Source: Cyanobium sp. ATX 6F1
GTDB lineage: Bacteria > Cyanobacteriota > Cyanobacteriia > PCC-6307 > Cyanobiaceae
Reading direction: 5' to 3'
Length of the DNA stretch: 64,000 nucleotides
Assembly (NCBI RefSeq): GCF_024346315.1
Contig: NZ_JAGQCS010000004.1
Span: forward strand, 186,001 to 250,000
Shown here piece by piece: positions 1-11,049 of this stretch. Below the pieces are notes generated by a model. It did no database searches. It saw only the letters and a program-made list of their open reading frames with translations, and had not been told where the DNA came from. How positions within the stretch are numbered: position 1 is the stretch's first letter; each line of letters begins with the position of its first letter. A program made the position numbers and the translations under genes.

Positions 1-1249
<1,249 letters not shown>

Positions 1250-1336
1250 TTATGGGCCTCCCCCGCCCGCCCATTTGTGCCGGTTGGCACGGATCTCGGG
1301 CCTCTGGTCAGAATGGCTTCGCCCCACCCCCTGGCC

Positions 1337-1738
1337 ATGCGACTGCTTCACACCATGCTGCGGGTGGGGGATCTGGAGCGCTCGCTCGCCTTCTACACGG
1401 ATGTGCTCGGCATGCGGCTGCTGCGCCGCAAGGATTACCCGTCGGGCCGTTTCACCCTGGCCTTCGTGGGTTACGGCGACGAGCGCGACACCGCTGTGCT
1501 CGAGCTGACCCACAACTGGGACACCGCCAGCTACGAGATCGGCAGTGGTTACGGCCACATCGCCCTGGGGGTGGAGGACATCCAGGCGCTCTGTGATCAG
1601 ATCCGCGCCAAGGGCGGCCGGGTGACCCGTGAGCCTGGACCGATGAAGCACGGCAGCACCGTGATCGCCTTCGTGGAGGATCCCGATGGCTACAAGGTGG
1701 AATTGATTCAAACCTCCCCCCGGCACGATGCGGACTGA
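1337..1738 (+). CDS. gloA: Lactoylglutathione lyase (glyoxalase I)
   Basis: Converts the hemithioacetal of methylglyoxal and glutathione to S-lactoylglutathione. The 133-residue product begins [16 protein letters not shown], almost the E. coli GloA N-terminus. The four metal ligands of the Ni/Co-type enzyme are all present at the same numbers as in E. coli: His5, Glu56, His74 and Glu122 (the last in [10 protein letters not shown]). An upstream in-frame ATG at 1313 would add eight residues, but family similarity starts at 1337. The open frame continues upstream through the antisense of eno and is not coding there. The 3' end overlaps the next gene by 11 bases. Confidence 0.95.
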   Translation: MRLLHTMLRVGDLERSLAFYTDVLGMRLLRRKDYPSGRFTLAFVGYGDERDTAVLELTHNWDTASYEIGSGYGHIALGVEDIQALCDQIRAKGGRVTREPGPMKHGSTVIAFVEDPDGYKVELIQTSPRHDAD

Positions 1739-4490
1739 CCCTTCCCCCCCGGGCAGCCTCACCGCCGAACCGGACCGTTTCAGCGACGCCGCCTGGGACC
1801 TGCTGCTGGCCAGCCAGGACCAGGCCCGTCGCTGGCGCCATGGCCAGCTGGATGTGGAGCATCTGTTGCAGGTGCTGTTCAGCGATGCCCGTTTCGCCGC
1901 TTGGGTGGATCCGCTGCCGATCAGCGTCGACCGGGTGCTCGATCGCCTCGAGGCCTTCTGCGCCGATCAGCCCGCGGGCAGTGGCGGTGAGCTGTTCATC
2001 GGTGAGGCCCTGGAGGAGCTGCTGGAGGCCGCCGACCGCCGGCGGGGGGGCTGGGGCTCCCGCCTGATCGATGTGCCCCACCTGCTGCTCGCCCTGCTGG
2101 AGGAACCCCGCCTCGGCGCCGAGGTGCTGGCGGCCGAGGGGTTGGGCGAAGAGCGCCTGCTGCGACAGCTGCGTCCCGGGGCGCCCCTGCTCTCGAGCCC
2201 ATCGCCCCAGGCGTCCCCCCGCCCCCGGACCGCGCTGCTGCGCAGCGACGACGACTGGATCGACACGACCCCATCCCGCCCCCAGCCCGTGGCCCCGCCC
2301 AAGGCTGCGCTGGCGGTTCCGGTTGCTTCTGAGGGCGGGCTCACCCTGGAGCGGGAACCCTCTCCCCTGGAGCAATTCGGGCGCGACCTCACCGCCGCCG
2401 CCCGCGCCGGTCAGCTGGATCCGGTGATCGGTCGCGACGCCGAGATCCGCCGCCTGATTCAGGTGCTCTCGCGCCGGGGCAAGAACAACCCGGTGCTGAT
2501 TGGCGAGCCCGGCGTCGGCAAGACCGCCATCGCCGAGCTGCTGGCCCAGAGGATCGTGGCCGGTGAGGTGCCCGATTCGCTCAAGGGCCTGCGCCTGATC
2601 GCCCTCGATCTGGGGGCCCTGATCGCCGGCGCCAAGTTCCGCGGGCAGTTCGAGGAACGGCTGCGCAGCGTGCTGGCGGAGGTGAGCGACCCCGACGCCG
2701 GGGTGGTGCTGTTCATCGACGAGCTGCACACGGTGGTCAGCAGCGACCGCTCCAACGCCGATGCCGGCAGCCTGCTCAAGCCGATGCTGGCCCGCGGCGA
2801 GCTGCGCTGCATCGGTGCCACCACCCCAGCCGATTACCGGCGCACGGTGGAGAAGGACCCCGCCCTCGAGCGCCGTTTCCAGCAGGTGGTGGTGGGCGAA
2901 CCCAGCCTGGAGGTGAGCATCGAGATCCTGCGGGGGCTCAAGGAGCGCTATGAGCTCCACCACGGCGTCACGATCAGCGATGGGGCGGTGGTGGCCGCCA
3001 CCCGCCTGGCGGCCCGCTACATCGCCGACCGCTGCCTGCCGGACAAGGCCATCGACCTGATCGATGAGGCCGCCGCCCAGCTCAAGATGGAGGTCACCTC
3101 CAAGCCCCAGCTGGTGGAGGACGCCGAACTGGCCCTGCGGCGGGTGGAGCTGGCCCTGCTGGCGGCGGAGTCCGCCCCGATGGCCGAACGCCTGCAGTGG
3201 CAGGACCAGCGCCGGGACGCCCAGGAGCGCCTGGCGGCCCTGCAGGAACGCTGGCAGGGGGAGCGGGAGCAGCTGGCGGAGCTGCGGGAGCTCCAGCACC
3301 AGGACGAGGACCTGCGCCACGCCATCGCCGAGGCCGAGCGCGATGGCGATCTCGAGGAGGCGGCCCGGTTGCAGTACGACCAGCTCCATGGGCTGCAGCA
3401 GCGCCGTCTGGCCCTGGAGCAGGGGATGCTCGAAGACCAGCGCTCCGGTCAGTCGCTGCTGCGGGAGCAGGTGGAGGAGGGGGACATCGCCGATGTGGTG
3501 GCCCGCTGGACCGGCATCCCCGTGCAACGGCTGCTGGCGGGGGAACGCCAGAAGCTGCTGGAGCTCGAAAGCCGACTCGGGGAGCGGGTGATCGGCCAGC
3601 CCGAGGCGGTCACCGCCGTGGCCGCCGCCATCCGCCGCGCCCGGGCCGGCATGCAGGACCCCCGCCGGCCCGTGGGCTCGTTTCTGTTCCTCGGGCCCAC
3701 CGGCGTGGGCAAGACCGAACTGGCCAAGTCCCTGGCGGCGGCCCTGTTCGATGAGACCGAGGCCCTGGTGCGGCTCGACATGAGCGAGTACATGGAGCGC
3801 AACGCCGTGGCCCGCCTGCTGGGGGCGCCGCCGGGCTATGTGGGTTACGAGGAGGGGGGGCAGCTCACCGAGGCGGTGCGCCAGCGTCCCTATGCGGTGC
3901 TGCTGCTCGATGAGGTGGAGAAGGCCCACCCGGACGTGTTCAACGTGCTGCTGCAGGTGCTCGACGACGGCCGCCTGACCGATTCCCAGGGCCGCACGGT
4001 CGATTTCCGCCACACGGTGGTGGTGATGACCAGCAACCTGGCCAGTCGGGCGATTCTCGAATTCGGGCGCAGCGGCGACGGGGCCGCCCTCGATGCCGCC
4101 GTGGAGCGGGCCCTAGCCGATCAGTTCCGGCCGGAGTTCCTCAACCGCATTGATGAGGTGATTCGTTTCCGACCCCTGCGGCCCGAAGATCTGCAGCGGA
4201 TCGTGCGCCTGCAGTTGGCGGAGCTGGCTCAGTTGCTGGCGGACCAGGGACTGGAGTTGCAGGTGGACGAGTCCCTGGTGGCCCGCCTGGCCGCCCAGGG
4301 TTACGAGCCCGAGTACGGGGCCAGGCCCCTGAGGCGCCTGCTGCGCCGTCAGATTGAGAACCCGCTGGCCACGGCCCTGCTGGCCGAGACCTTCAGCGGC
4401 GCCAGGGGCGTTCGGGTGCAGGCATCCGCTGACCCGGCGGAGCCGCTGTGTTTCATCCCCCTGGGGCCAGAGCGTGAGGACGTCCGGTAG
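1728..4490 (+). CDS. clpB2: ClpB-type Hsp100 AAA+ ATPase (ClpB2-like)
   Basis: 920 residues with two AAA+ modules. An N-terminal Clp repeat-like region (about residues 10–150) is followed by a Pro-rich linker and the first nucleotide domain: Walker A GEPGVGKT near residue 263, Walker [13 protein letters not shown] long charged coiled-coil M-domain follows (about residues 460–590). The second module has [10 protein letters not shown], then [16 protein letters not shown] see no IGF/IGL ClpP-docking tripeptide, and the coiled M-domain is typical of ClpB disaggregases rather than ClpA/C. The weak N-domain match and linker fit the second, ClpB2-like copy in picocyanobacteria; that subtype is inferred from context. 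The ATG lies inside the end of gloA, suggesting translational coupling. Confidence 0.88.
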   Translation: MRTDPSPPGSLTAEPDRFSDAAWDLLLASQDQARRWRHGQLDVEHLLQVLFSDARFAAWVDPLPISVDRVLDRLEAFCADQPAGSGGELFIGEALEELLEAADRRRGGWGSRLIDVPHLLLALLEEPRLGAEVLAAEGLGEERLLRQLRPGAPLLSSPSPQASPRPRTALLRSDDDWIDTTPSRPQPVAPPKAALAVPVASEGGLTLEREPSPLEQFGRDLTAAARAGQLDPVIGRDAEIRRLIQVLSRRGKNNPVLIGEPGVGKTAIAELLAQRIVAGEVPDSLKGLRLIALDLGALIAGAKFRGQFEERLRSVLAEVSDPDAGVVLFIDELHTVVSSDRSNADAGSLLKPMLARGELRCIGATTPADYRRTVEKDPALERRFQQVVVGEPSLEVSIEILRGLKERYELHHGVTISDGAVVAATRLAARYIADRCLPDKAIDLIDEAAAQLKMEVTSKPQLVEDAELALRRVELALLAAESAPMAERLQWQDQRRDAQERLAALQERWQGEREQLAELRELQHQDEDLRHAIAEAERDGDLEEAARLQYDQLHGLQQRRLALEQGMLEDQRSGQSLLREQVEEGDIADVVARWTGIPVQRLLAGERQKLLELESRLGERVIGQPEAVTAVAAAIRRARAGMQDPRRPVGSFLFLGPTGVGKTELAKSLAAALFDETEALVRLDMSEYMERNAVARLLGAPPGYVGYEEGGQLTEAVRQRPYAVLLLDEVEKAHPDVFNVLLQVLDDGRLTDSQGRTVDFRHTVVVMTSNLASRAILEFGRSGDGAALDAAVERALADQFRPEFLNRIDEVIRFRPLRPEDLQRIVRLQLAELAQLLADQGLELQVDESLVARLAAQGYEPEYGARPLRRLLRRQIENPLATALLAETFSGARGVRVQASADPAEPLCFIPLGPEREDVR

Positions 4491-4537
4491 GGTGATCGTT
4501 TGCCGGTACGACTGATCGCACCGGTGCGCCAGCGCCT

Positions 4538-4774
4538 GTGACCCTCCAAACGCCCGAAGACACGGCCAAAACCCCCGCCGCGCCAGCGGCGCCGGCCGAT
4601 TCCGGCGGTTTCGCCGCCGCCACTGTGGAGGAGTTGCGCAAGGTGGTCTGGCCCAGCCGCCAACAGCTGTTCAGCGAGTCGGTGGCCGTGATCTTGATGG
4701 TCAGCCTTTCGGCGGCCGCGATCGCCGCCGTTGATCGCTTCTTCGGTTGGGGGTCCACCCAGATCTTCCGCTGA
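4538..4774 (+). CDS. secE: Preprotein translocase subunit SecE
   Basis: Small essential subunit of the SecYEG channel. The 78-residue product has an Ala/Pro-rich cytosolic start, the conserved amphipathic segment ATVEELRKVVWPSRQQLF, and one transmembrane helix (about residues 48–66), the minimal single-helix SecE form of cyanobacteria and Gram-positives. The start is GTG. It sits directly before nusG, the near-universal secE–nusG pairing, and 47 bases after the ClpB-type gene. Confidence 0.95.
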   Translation: MTLQTPEDTAKTPAAPAAPADSGGFAAATVEELRKVVWPSRQQLFSESVAVILMVSLSAAAIAAVDRFFGWGSTQIFR

Positions 4775-4824
4775 TCGCCTCGCCCGCTGTCCCCTTCCCG
4801 CTGCGCCTCCCCGTTCTGAACTCC

Positions 4825-5532
4825 GTGTCCGAAGCCCAACTCGCCACCTCTGATCTCTCCGCCGGCGATGAGCCCTTCGAGGAGATCGCCTCGCCGGGCC
4901 AACTGATCGACCTGAGCGAAGCGCCTTCCGGTGATGGGGCCGGCGAAGGGGCCTCCGAGGGCAAGAAGACCGTGGCGCGCTGGTATGCGGTCCAGGTGGC
5001 CTCCAGCTGCGAGAAGAAGGTCAAGGCCACCCTGGAGCAGCGGGCCGTCACCCTCGGCGTGGACAGCCGCATCCTGGAGATCGAGATTCCCCAGACCCCG
5101 GCCATCAAGATCAAGAAGGACGGCAACCGCCAGAGCACCGAGGAAAAGGTGTTCCCCGGCTACGTGCTGGTGCGCATGGTCCTCGACGAGGACACGATGA
5201 TGGCGGTGCGCAGCACCCCCAACGTGATCAATTTCGTGGGGGCCGAGGAGCGGCGCGCCACGGGCCGGGTGCGCGGCCACATCAAGCCCCGCCCCCTGAG
5301 CCGCACGGAGGTGGACCGCATCTTCAAGCGCGCCGCCGAGAAGAAGGCCGTGGTCAAGTTCGACCTCACCGAGGGCGACCAGATTCTCGTCACCGCCGGT
5401 CCGTTCAAGGACTTCCAGGGCGAGGTGATCGAAGTCTCCGGTGAGCGCAGCAAGCTCAAGGCCCTGCTCTCGATCTTCGGCCGGGAAACCCCGGTCGAGC
5501 TGGAGTTCGCCCAGATCAGCAAACAGAGCTGA
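4825..5532 (+). CDS. nusG: Transcription termination/antitermination factor NusG
   Basis: Binds RNA polymerase and modulates elongation, pausing and coupling to translation. With a GTG start at 4825 the product is 235 residues. A variable acidic leader of about 50 residues is followed by the NGN domain (ARWYAVQVASSCEKKVKATL through RPLSRTEVDRIF) and a C-terminal KOW motif (EGDQILVTAGPFKDFQGEV). The open frame extends to 4747 over the end of secE, but those codons show no family resemblance and would overlap secE. It lies in the secE–nusG–rplK–rplA order. Confidence 0.94.
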   Translation: MSEAQLATSDLSAGDEPFEEIASPGQLIDLSEAPSGDGAGEGASEGKKTVARWYAVQVASSCEKKVKATLEQRAVTLGVDSRILEIEIPQTPAIKIKKDGNRQSTEEKVFPGYVLVRMVLDEDTMMAVRSTPNVINFVGAEERRATGRVRGHIKPRPLSRTEVDRIFKRAAEKKAVVKFDLTEGDQILVTAGPFKDFQGEVIEVSGERSKLKALLSIFGRETPVELEFAQISKQS

Positions 5533-5539
5533 AGCCCAG

Positions 5540-5566
5540 CGGCCGCCTCCCTGCGGAGGGTGGCCG
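5540..5566 (+). other. GC-rich hairpin between nusG and rplK
   Basis: A compact inverted repeat with arms of about 11 bases (CGGCCGCCTCC against GGAGGGTGGCCG) around a four-base loop begins seven bases after the nusG stop. No T-run follows, so it is not a standard intrinsic terminator. It could attenuate transcription or set the processing end of the nusG message; that is inference. Confidence 0.45.
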
Positions 5567-5653
5567 TCCATCGCACGCCGTTCCCTTCGGGTCGGCGATC
5601 CGCAGACCGTCCCGACGTCCCCCTAGGGAAGTCCCCGTTCCCCAGCCCAGCCG

Positions 5654-6079
5654 ATGGCCAAGAAAGTCGTAGCCGTGATCAAGCTGGCCCTCAATGCCGG
5701 CAAAGCCAACCCCGCACCGCCCGTGGGCCCTGCCCTCGGCCAGCACGGGGTCAACATCATGGCGTTCTGCAAGGAGTACAACGCCCGCACCCAGGACAAG
5801 GCCGGCTATGTGATTCCGGTGGAGATCTCGGTCTTCGAAGACCGCAGCTTCACCTTCATCACCAAGACCCCGCCCGCCTCCGTCTTGATCTCCAAGGCGG
5901 CCGGCATCGAGAAGGGTGCCGCCACCTCCGCCAAGGGTTCCGTGGGTGCCATCAGCCGCGCCCAGCTCGAGGAGATCGCCCGCACCAAACTGCCCGATCT
6001 CAACACCTCCAGCCTCGAGTCCGCCCAGCGCATCATCGAAGGCACCGCCCGCAACATGGGCGTCGCCATCAGCGACTGA
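5654..6079 (+). CDS. rplK: 50S ribosomal protein L11
   Basis: Component of the GTPase-associated centre of the large subunit; it binds 23S rRNA and the L10–L12 stalk base and takes part in stringent-response sensing. The 141-residue product has the family N-terminus ([20 protein letters not shown]), the [19 protein letters not shown] rRNA/thiostrepton-region segment, and the C-terminal domain ending [16 protein letters not shown]. Full length for the family. ATG start; 121 bases after nusG. Confidence 0.97.
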   Translation: MAKKVVAVIKLALNAGKANPAPPVGPALGQHGVNIMAFCKEYNARTQDKAGYVIPVEISVFEDRSFTFITKTPPASVLISKAAGIEKGAATSAKGSVGAISRAQLEEIARTKLPDLNTSSLESAQRIIEGTARNMGVAISD

Positions 6080-6180
6080 GCCTGATCCGGCGAGCTCCGG
6101 CCCGCCCGATCTTCAACGTTCCTTTCATCCACCTCACCGGGGGAGACCGCCCAACGGTCGATTGCACCCCACCACCTGCC

Positions 6181-6888
6181 ATGCCAAAGATCTCCAAGCG
6201 ACTGTCCGCGCTCCACGCCCAGGTCGAAGACCGCGTCTACACCCCCGAGGAGGCGGTGCAACTGGTGAAAGACACCGCCACCGCCAAGTTCGACGAAACG
6301 ATCGAAGCCCACGTGCGCCTGGGCATCGATCCCAAGTACACCGACCAGCAGCTGCGCACCACCGTGGCGCTGCCGAACGGCACCGGCCAGAACATTCGCA
6401 TCGCCGTGATCGCCCGCGGTGAGAAGGTGGCCGAGGCCAAGGCGGCCGGCGCCGACCTCGCCGGTGACGACGAACTCGTGGACGCCATCGCCGCCGGCCA
6501 GATGGACTTTGACCTGCTGATCGCCACCCCGGACATGATGCCCAAGGTGGCCAAGCTCGGCCGTGTCCTCGGCCCCCGGGGTCTGATGCCGAACCCGAAG
6601 GCCGGCACCGTGGCCACTGACCTGGCCGGAGCGATCAAAGAATTCAAGGCGGGCAAGCTGGAATTCCGCGCCGATCGCACCGGCATCGTGCACGTGCGCT
6701 TCGGCAAGGCCAGCTTCAGCGTTGAGAAACTGCTGGAGAACCTCAAGGCCCTGCAGGAAACGATTGATCGCCAGAAACCCAGCGGTGCCAAGGGCCGCTA
6801 CTGGAAGAGCCTTTACCTCTCCTCCACCATGGGCCCCTCGGTGCAGGTGGACGTCGCCCTCCTGCAGGAGATCAAGCAGGAGAGCTGA
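6181..6888 (+). CDS. rplA: 50S ribosomal protein L1
   Basis: L1-stalk protein that moves deacylated tRNA through the E site and often represses its own mRNA. The product is 235 residues from the ATG at 6181 ([15 protein letters not shown]), with the family segments [17 protein letters not shown] (here [17 protein letters not shown]), [15 protein letters not shown] and [12 protein letters not shown] longer open frame upstream overlaps rplK out of frame and is not coding. It follows rplK by 101 bases, the standard L11–L1 pair. Confidence 0.97.
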   Translation: MPKISKRLSALHAQVEDRVYTPEEAVQLVKDTATAKFDETIEAHVRLGIDPKYTDQQLRTTVALPNGTGQNIRIAVIARGEKVAEAKAAGADLAGDDELVDAIAAGQMDFDLLIATPDMMPKVAKLGRVLGPRGLMPNPKAGTVATDLAGAIKEFKAGKLEFRADRTGIVHVRFGKASFSVEKLLENLKALQETIDRQKPSGAKGRYWKSLYLSSTMGPSVQVDVALLQEIKQES

Positions 6889-6904
6889 TTGGCCCGGGTA
6901 CGTC

Positions 6905-7085
6905 ACCCTGTAGGGTGATCAACTGGCTCAGGCCAGAAACGGGCACGCGCCCGACCCAAGACAGCAGGTTTCCCTTAAATCCTGCCGAGGTGCACGCGAA
7001 GGTTTTTCCCCCATGGGGCGGATCATCACGCGGCCTCGCTTCCCTTCCAAGGGAGGTTCCCATGGCCGCGTGCCCAGCTTGTTCC
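6905..7085 (+). promoter_or_regulatory. Ribosomal protein L10 leader (autoregulatory mRNA element)
   Basis: The 216-base gap before rplJ contains the hallmark of the L10 leader: ACAGCAGG at 6961 and TTAAATCCTGCCGAGG at 6975–6990, whose CAGCAGG/CCTGC arms pair. Bases around 7029–7070 form a second structure (outer arms CGCGGCC and GGCCGCG, inner arms CTTCCCTT/AAGGGAG) shortly before the gene. In bacteria this leader binds the L10–(L12)4 complex and represses rplJ–rplL. The conserved motif is seen directly; function is inferred from the family and location. Outer boundaries are approximate. Confidence 0.8.
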
Positions 7086-7104
7086 CCCGATCCGTTCCAC
7101 ACCT

Positions 7105-7632
7105 ATGGGCCGCACGCTGGAGAGCAAGCAACAGATCGTCGAAGAGCTCAAAGGGCTCCTCGGTGAGGCCGACATGGCGCTGGTTCTTGATTACAAGGGC
7201 CTGACCATCAAGGAGATGTCTGATCTGCGGACCCGTCTGCAGGCCAGCAACGGCATTTGCAAGGTGACCAAAAACACCTTGATCCGCCGTGCCATTGATG
7301 GTGACGCTGTTTGGTCGGAACTCGATTCCCTGCTCACGGGCACCAATGCCTTCGTCCTGATCAAGGGCGATGTCGGCGGTGCCGTCAAGGCCGTTCAGTC
7401 CTTCCAGAAGGACACGAAGAAATCGGAAGTCAAAGGAGGCCTCTACGAGGGCAAACTCCTTTCCCAGTCCGATGTTCAGGCCATTGGTGAGCTGCCTTCC
7501 AAGGAGGCGCTGCTGGCTCAGATCGCAGGTGCGATCAACGCCGTGGCCGCCAAGGTGGCTGTGGGCATCAACGAGGTTCCGGCCGGTCTTGCCCGGGCGC
7601 TGAAGGCCCACGCCGAATCCGGCGACAGCTGA
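7105..7632 (+). CDS. rplJ: 50S ribosomal protein L10
   Basis: Base of the ribosomal stalk; its C-terminal helix carries the L7/L12 dimers. The 175-residue product has the typical N-terminus ([19 protein letters not shown]), [30 protein letters not shown], and an Ala-rich C-terminal helix ([17 protein letters not shown]) for L12 binding. Full length for the family. The L10 leader upstream implies autogenous control by L10–L12. Confidence 0.96.
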   Translation: MGRTLESKQQIVEELKGLLGEADMALVLDYKGLTIKEMSDLRTRLQASNGICKVTKNTLIRRAIDGDAVWSELDSLLTGTNAFVLIKGDVGGAVKAVQSFQKDTKKSEVKGGLYEGKLLSQSDVQAIGELPSKEALLAQIAGAINAVAAKVAVGINEVPAGLARALKAHAESGDS

Positions 7633-7721
7633 ATCCTGGCTCCGGCTTCGCCGGGCCGGGCCCCAAGAGTTCGACCGATCCCCCTGTTCCCCAACAGATC
7701 TGTTGCTGATCCCCCCTAACC

Positions 7722-8102
7722 ATGTCCCCAAAAACCGACACCATTCTCGAATCGCTCAAGGCGCTCTCCCTGCTGGAGGCCTCTGAGCTCGTCAAGCAGA
7801 TCGAAGAGGCCTTCGGCGTCTCCGCAGCCCCCTCCGCCGGTGCGGTCGTGGTGGCTGCCGCCGCCGTTGCCGAGCCCGTCGAAGAGCAGACCGAATTTGA
7901 CGTGATCCTCGACGGCTTCGACCCCGCCGCCAAGATCAAGGTCCTCAAGGCCGTCCGCGAGGCCACCGGCCTCGGCCTGGGCGAAGCCAAGGCCCTCGTG
8001 GAAGCCGCTCCCACTCCGATCAAGGAAGGCATCGCCAAGGGCGACGCCGAAACGATCAAGAAGGCCGTGGAAGAAGTCGGCGGCAAGGTCACCATCAAGT
8101 GA
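7722..8102 (+). CDS. rplL: 50S ribosomal protein L7/L12
   Basis: Multicopy stalk protein that recruits translation factors. The product is 126 residues: an N-terminal dimerisation region ([22 protein letters not shown]), an Ala/Val hinge, and the C-terminal factor-binding domain ([20 protein letters not shown], then [18 protein letters not shown]). It lies 89 bases after rplJ and is followed by a strong terminator. No rpoBC follows, unlike in E. coli but as in cyanobacteria. Confidence 0.97.
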   Translation: MSPKTDTILESLKALSLLEASELVKQIEEAFGVSAAPSAGAVVVAAAAVAEPVEEQTEFDVILDGFDPAAKIKVLKAVREATGLGLGEAKALVEAAPTPIKEGIAKGDAETIKKAVEEVGGKVTIK

Positions 8103-8153
8103 TCTCCGGCCCGGCGGGGGCCTTCGCCCCCGTCAGCTCTTCTGGTTGCCTTC

Positions 8154-8178
8154 GCCGGCCCTGCGGGGCCGGCTTTTT
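8154..8178 (+). terminator. Intrinsic terminator after rplL
   Basis: GC hairpin GCCGGCC / GGGGCCGGC with a short loop, directly followed by TTTTT, 51 bases downstream of the rplL stop. It is well formed and correctly placed to end the L10–L12 transcript. Confidence 0.85.
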
Positions 8179-8213
8179 CATGGCCCGCCGCCCCACTGCT
8201 CCAGTGCGCAGAC

Positions 8214-8240
8214 AAAAAAAAGCCCCGCCGAAGGCAGGGC
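8214..8240 (-). terminator. Intrinsic terminator facing the minus strand
   Basis: On the minus strand the hairpin GCCCTGCC/GGCGGGGC (loop TTC) is followed by eight U residues. It would end the transcript of the minus-strand DUF3747 gene. The roughly 150 bases between that gene's stop (8391) and this hairpin hold no gene; they contain an 11-base direct repeat, TCCGCACTCCT, at 8296–8306 and 8372–8382. Confidence 0.8.
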
Positions 8241-8390
8241 TCTGAGATTGGAACGATCCTGGGAGTCTTTCCTCGTTTCGACCCCGGGAGAGCGTTCCGC
8301 ACTCCTCACACGCACAGACCTTACCGAGAGGGGATGGGGGCGCCCACCTGGGGCGGACGCTATGGCAACTGTCCGCACTCCTGGAGGGGC

Positions 8391-9062
8391 TCACGGCCGG
8401 AAGGGGATCACCCGCAGGCTGATCGGTCCACTGCCGTAGCCCGCTCGGCCCGGGCTCAAGGCTGTGGCCGTCTCCGCAGGCCTGGAGAGTTGGCTGAGGC
8501 TGCCGTCGCTGGCGAAGTACATGTGGCTGAGGGTCTGGCCCCCGTAGACCCGGCGGCGCAGCTGCCAGCCGGGCTCCAGTGACATCGCCACGAAGCCGTC
8601 CCGGTCCCGGCGCTGCACCGAGCCACGGCCCAGCACCAGATCATTGCTGTTATCGGGGGAGGACCCGAGCAGCTGCAGTTCCTGGCCCCGCTGGCGGAGC
8701 AGCAGCCGGTAGCGGCTCGCCAGGTCCACGCCGTTCACCCGCAGGGAATAGCCGTTGCTGTCGATGTAGCGGCTGCAGATGCCGGTGTAGTCAAAACGGG
8801 TGAGGGCTGCGTCGATCAGACCATCCGACCGCTGCTGCCAGCAGGCGGGGGCGGGCTGCAGCTGCTCCAGCACGATCAGACTCCAGTCGGATCGGGCCAC
8901 GGGTTTGGCCAGGATCACAAACCGGGAGGCCTCCACCGGCCGGCTTTCAAACAGGGTGGCGGCCCGGGCCGCCTGCAGGGGCGCAAGCGGCGTGGGGGCC
9001 AGCGCCGATCCGCTGGCCAGAAGTGCACCGAGGCCAAGGGCTGCGAGGTAGGTTCGCTGCAT
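8391..9062 (-). CDS. Exported DUF3747-family protein
   Basis: 223 residues. An N-terminal signal peptide ([22 protein letters not shown] and a following Ala-rich segment) precedes a domain like the cyanobacterial DUF3747 family: [38 protein letters not shown], then [19 protein letters not shown]. The function of this family is unknown; a periplasmic or cell-surface location is inferred from the signal. An in-frame ATG six codons upstream (9080) is an alternative start. Divergent from rnhA, with a dedicated terminator downstream. Confidence 0.75.
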   Translation of the reverse strand: MQRTYLAALGLGALLASGSALAPTPLAPLQAARAATLFESRPVEASRFVILAKPVARSDWSLIVLEQLQPAPACWQQRSDGLIDAALTRFDYTGICSRYIDSNGYSLRVNGVDLASRYRLLLRQRGQELQLLGSSPDNSNDLVLGRGSVQRRDRDGFVAMSLEPGWQLRRRVYGGQTLSHMYFASDGSLSQLSRPAETATALSPGRAGYGSGPISLRVIPFRP

Positions 9063-9124
9063 GCGACGGACGCCTCTCATCGAGATCGGAACTGCGTTCT
9101 ACCGAACTTCCCCGCCCCGGCCCA

Positions 9125-9859
9125 GTGGCCACTGAGGCAGGGCGTGTGGTGACCGCCTCCTGCGACGGTGCCTGCAGCGGCAACCCTGGCCCCGGCGGCT
9201 GGGGAGCGTTGCTGCGCTTTGAAGATGGCACCGTGCGGGAGTTCGGCGGTTGGGAGCCGGCCACCACCAACAACCGCATGGAGCTCACCGCGGCCCTGGC
9301 GTTGCTGGAAACCCTCGCCGATCTGCCCCGGCACCCCGCGCTGGCGATCCGCACCGACAGCCGTTATCTGATCGATGGCTTCAGCAAGTGGATGGCCGGT
9401 TGGAAGCGCAAGGGCTGGCGCACCGCCTCCGGGGGCGCCGTGCTCAACCGCGAGCTCTGGGAGGCCCTCGACCGGGCCCGCCTGGCCGATGTGCCCTTCG
9501 TCCATGTCAAGGGCCACAGTGGCGACCCCGACAACGACCGCTGCGACGCCATCGCCGTGGCCTACTCCCGCGGGGGGCGGCCGGCCCTGGCGGGTTCGGC
9601 TCCTGCGGCCGAAGGCCCCCCCGCGCCCATCGAGGACCTTGCTCCGGCGCCCCTGCAGGCGCTGCTCAATCGGCTTGAGCTGGCCGATCGACTGGCGCGG
9701 GGGGGCTACGGCCTGAGCGCCGTGGAGCTGGCCCAGCTGGTGGAACAGCCGCTGGCCAAGGTGCAGGACCGACAGCGGTCCTGGCGCTGGCGCGATTGGC
9801 AGGTGCGGCCCGAGGCTGAAGGCCGTTGGCGGCTGGTGCGGGAGGTGGCCGATGGCTGA
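9125..9859 (+). CDS. rnhA: Ribonuclease HI with C-terminal extension
   Basis: Cleaves the RNA strand of RNA–DNA hybrids. The four catalytic acids lie in the usual motifs: [37 protein letters not shown], and [21 protein letters not shown] precedes the last. The standard domain ends near residue 155. About 90 further residues (Ala/Pro linker, then a helical [18 protein letters not shown] region ending in [16 protein letters not shown]) are an extension. The GTG at 9125 ([15 protein letters not shown]) is preferred; the frame stays open to 9023 over the divergent gene's start. It overlaps pyrD by eight bases. Confidence 0.92.
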   Translation: MATEAGRVVTASCDGACSGNPGPGGWGALLRFEDGTVREFGGWEPATTNNRMELTAALALLETLADLPRHPALAIRTDSRYLIDGFSKWMAGWKRKGWRTASGGAVLNRELWEALDRARLADVPFVHVKGHSGDPDNDRCDAIAVAYSRGGRPALAGSAPAAEGPPAPIEDLAPAPLQALLNRLELADRLARGGYGLSAVELAQLVEQPLAKVQDRQRSWRWRDWQVRPEAEGRWRLVREVADG

Positions 9860-11006
9860 GCCGATGCCGCTCTACCGCCGCTGGGTCGGCCCGCTCCTGG
9901 CCCGCGATGGGGGCGCCGACGCCGAACAGTTGAGCGTGATCACCCTGGCGGCCCTTGGCCAGGCGGCCCTGCGGCGCCAATGGCCGATCGTGGCGGGCAG
10001 CCTGGCGGGGCTTGCGGCGGAGCTCCAGCGCCGCGATCCCCGGCTGGAGCAGACCCTGTTCGGCTGTCGTTTCGCCAACCCGGTGGGGCTGGCGGCCGGT
10101 TTCGACAAGAACGGCGTGGCCGCGGCGATCTGGCATGTGTTCGGTTTCGGATTCGCCGAGCTGGGCACGGTCACCTGGCAGGCCCAGGCCGGCAATCCCC
10201 GGCCCCGGCTGTTCCGGCTGGCCGCCGAGCGGGCCGCCCTCAACCGCATGGGCTTCAACAACATCGGCGCCGAGGCCGTGCGCCGCACGCTCGAGCGCCA
10301 GCAGCTGCCCCCGGCAGGCCAGCGTCCGGCGGTGCTGGGGATCAACCTGGGCAAGTCCCGGGCCACCTCCCTGGAGCTGGCTCCCGATGATTACGCCTCC
10401 ACCCTGGAGCTGCTCTCGCCCCTGGCGGACTACGCGGTGATCAACGTCAGTTCGCCGAACACACCGGGATTGAGGGAGCTGCAGGAGGAGGTGCAGCTGC
10501 GGCGTCTGGTGGAGCGGCTGCGGCGGCTGCCCGCCTGCCCGCCCCTGCTGGTGAAGATCGCCCCTGATCTGGAGGATGACGCCATCGACGCCATCGCCCG
10601 CCTGGCCTACGAGGAGGGCCTGGCCGGAGTGATCGCGGTCAACACCAGCCTCAACCGGCTGGGTCTGGAGCAGCGGCGACTCGCCCAGAGCGGCCGCAGC
10701 CTGGCGGAGGAGGCGGGGGGACTGAGCGGTGCTCCCCTGCGGGCTCGAGCCCTGGAGGTGATCCGGCGGCTTAGGGCCACAGCGGGGCCGTCGTTGCCTT
10801 TGATCGGTGTGGGCGGCATCGATACGCCAGAGGCTGCCTGGGAGCGCATCACCGCCGGAGCCTCCCTGGTGCAGCTCTACACGGGCTGGATCTACCAGGG
10901 ACCGGCCTTGGTGCCGGCGATTCTTGAGGGCCTCTCAGCACAGCTTGATCGCCACGGATTCCGCGAGATTGGTGAAGCGGTCGGTTGTGGGGTTCCCTGG
11001 CGCTGA
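9852..11006 (+). CDS. pyrD: Dihydroorotate dehydrogenase, class 2 (quinone-linked)
   Basis: Oxidises dihydroorotate to orotate in pyrimidine synthesis, passing electrons to membrane quinone. 384 residues. The N-terminal helical membrane-associating region is typical of class 2. FMN/substrate motifs: [30 protein letters not shown], the catalytic Ser in [50 protein letters not shown] and [13 protein letters not shown]. The start overlaps the rnhA stop, so the two are co-transcribed. Confidence 0.96.
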   Translation: MAEPMPLYRRWVGPLLARDGGADAEQLSVITLAALGQAALRRQWPIVAGSLAGLAAELQRRDPRLEQTLFGCRFANPVGLAAGFDKNGVAAAIWHVFGFGFAELGTVTWQAQAGNPRPRLFRLAAERAALNRMGFNNIGAEAVRRTLERQQLPPAGQRPAVLGINLGKSRATSLELAPDDYASTLELLSPLADYAVINVSSPNTPGLRELQEEVQLRRLVERLRRLPACPPLLVKIAPDLEDDAIDAIARLAYEEGLAGVIAVNTSLNRLGLEQRRLAQSGRSLAEEAGGLSGAPLRARALEVIRRLRATAGPSLPLIGVGGIDTPEAAWERITAGASLVQLYTGWIYQGPALVPAILEGLSAQLDRHGFREIGEAVGCGVPWR

Positions 11007-11049
11007 ACTACCGGTACCCTTTGGAGAACTTTGACCACCTGCGGTTTTG

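Noticed and set aside
1452..4013. Long open frame (853 codons) antisense to the ClpB-type gene
   Set aside because: Residue composition (Gln/His/Leu/Gly-rich, no motifs) is the usual antisense shadow of a high-GC gene; the sense frame has full family motifs.
8250..8300. Sequence on the minus strand similar to the AGGAAAGTCC segment of RNase P RNA
   Set aside because: Only a short stretch matches; the remaining conserved RNase P regions and length are absent.
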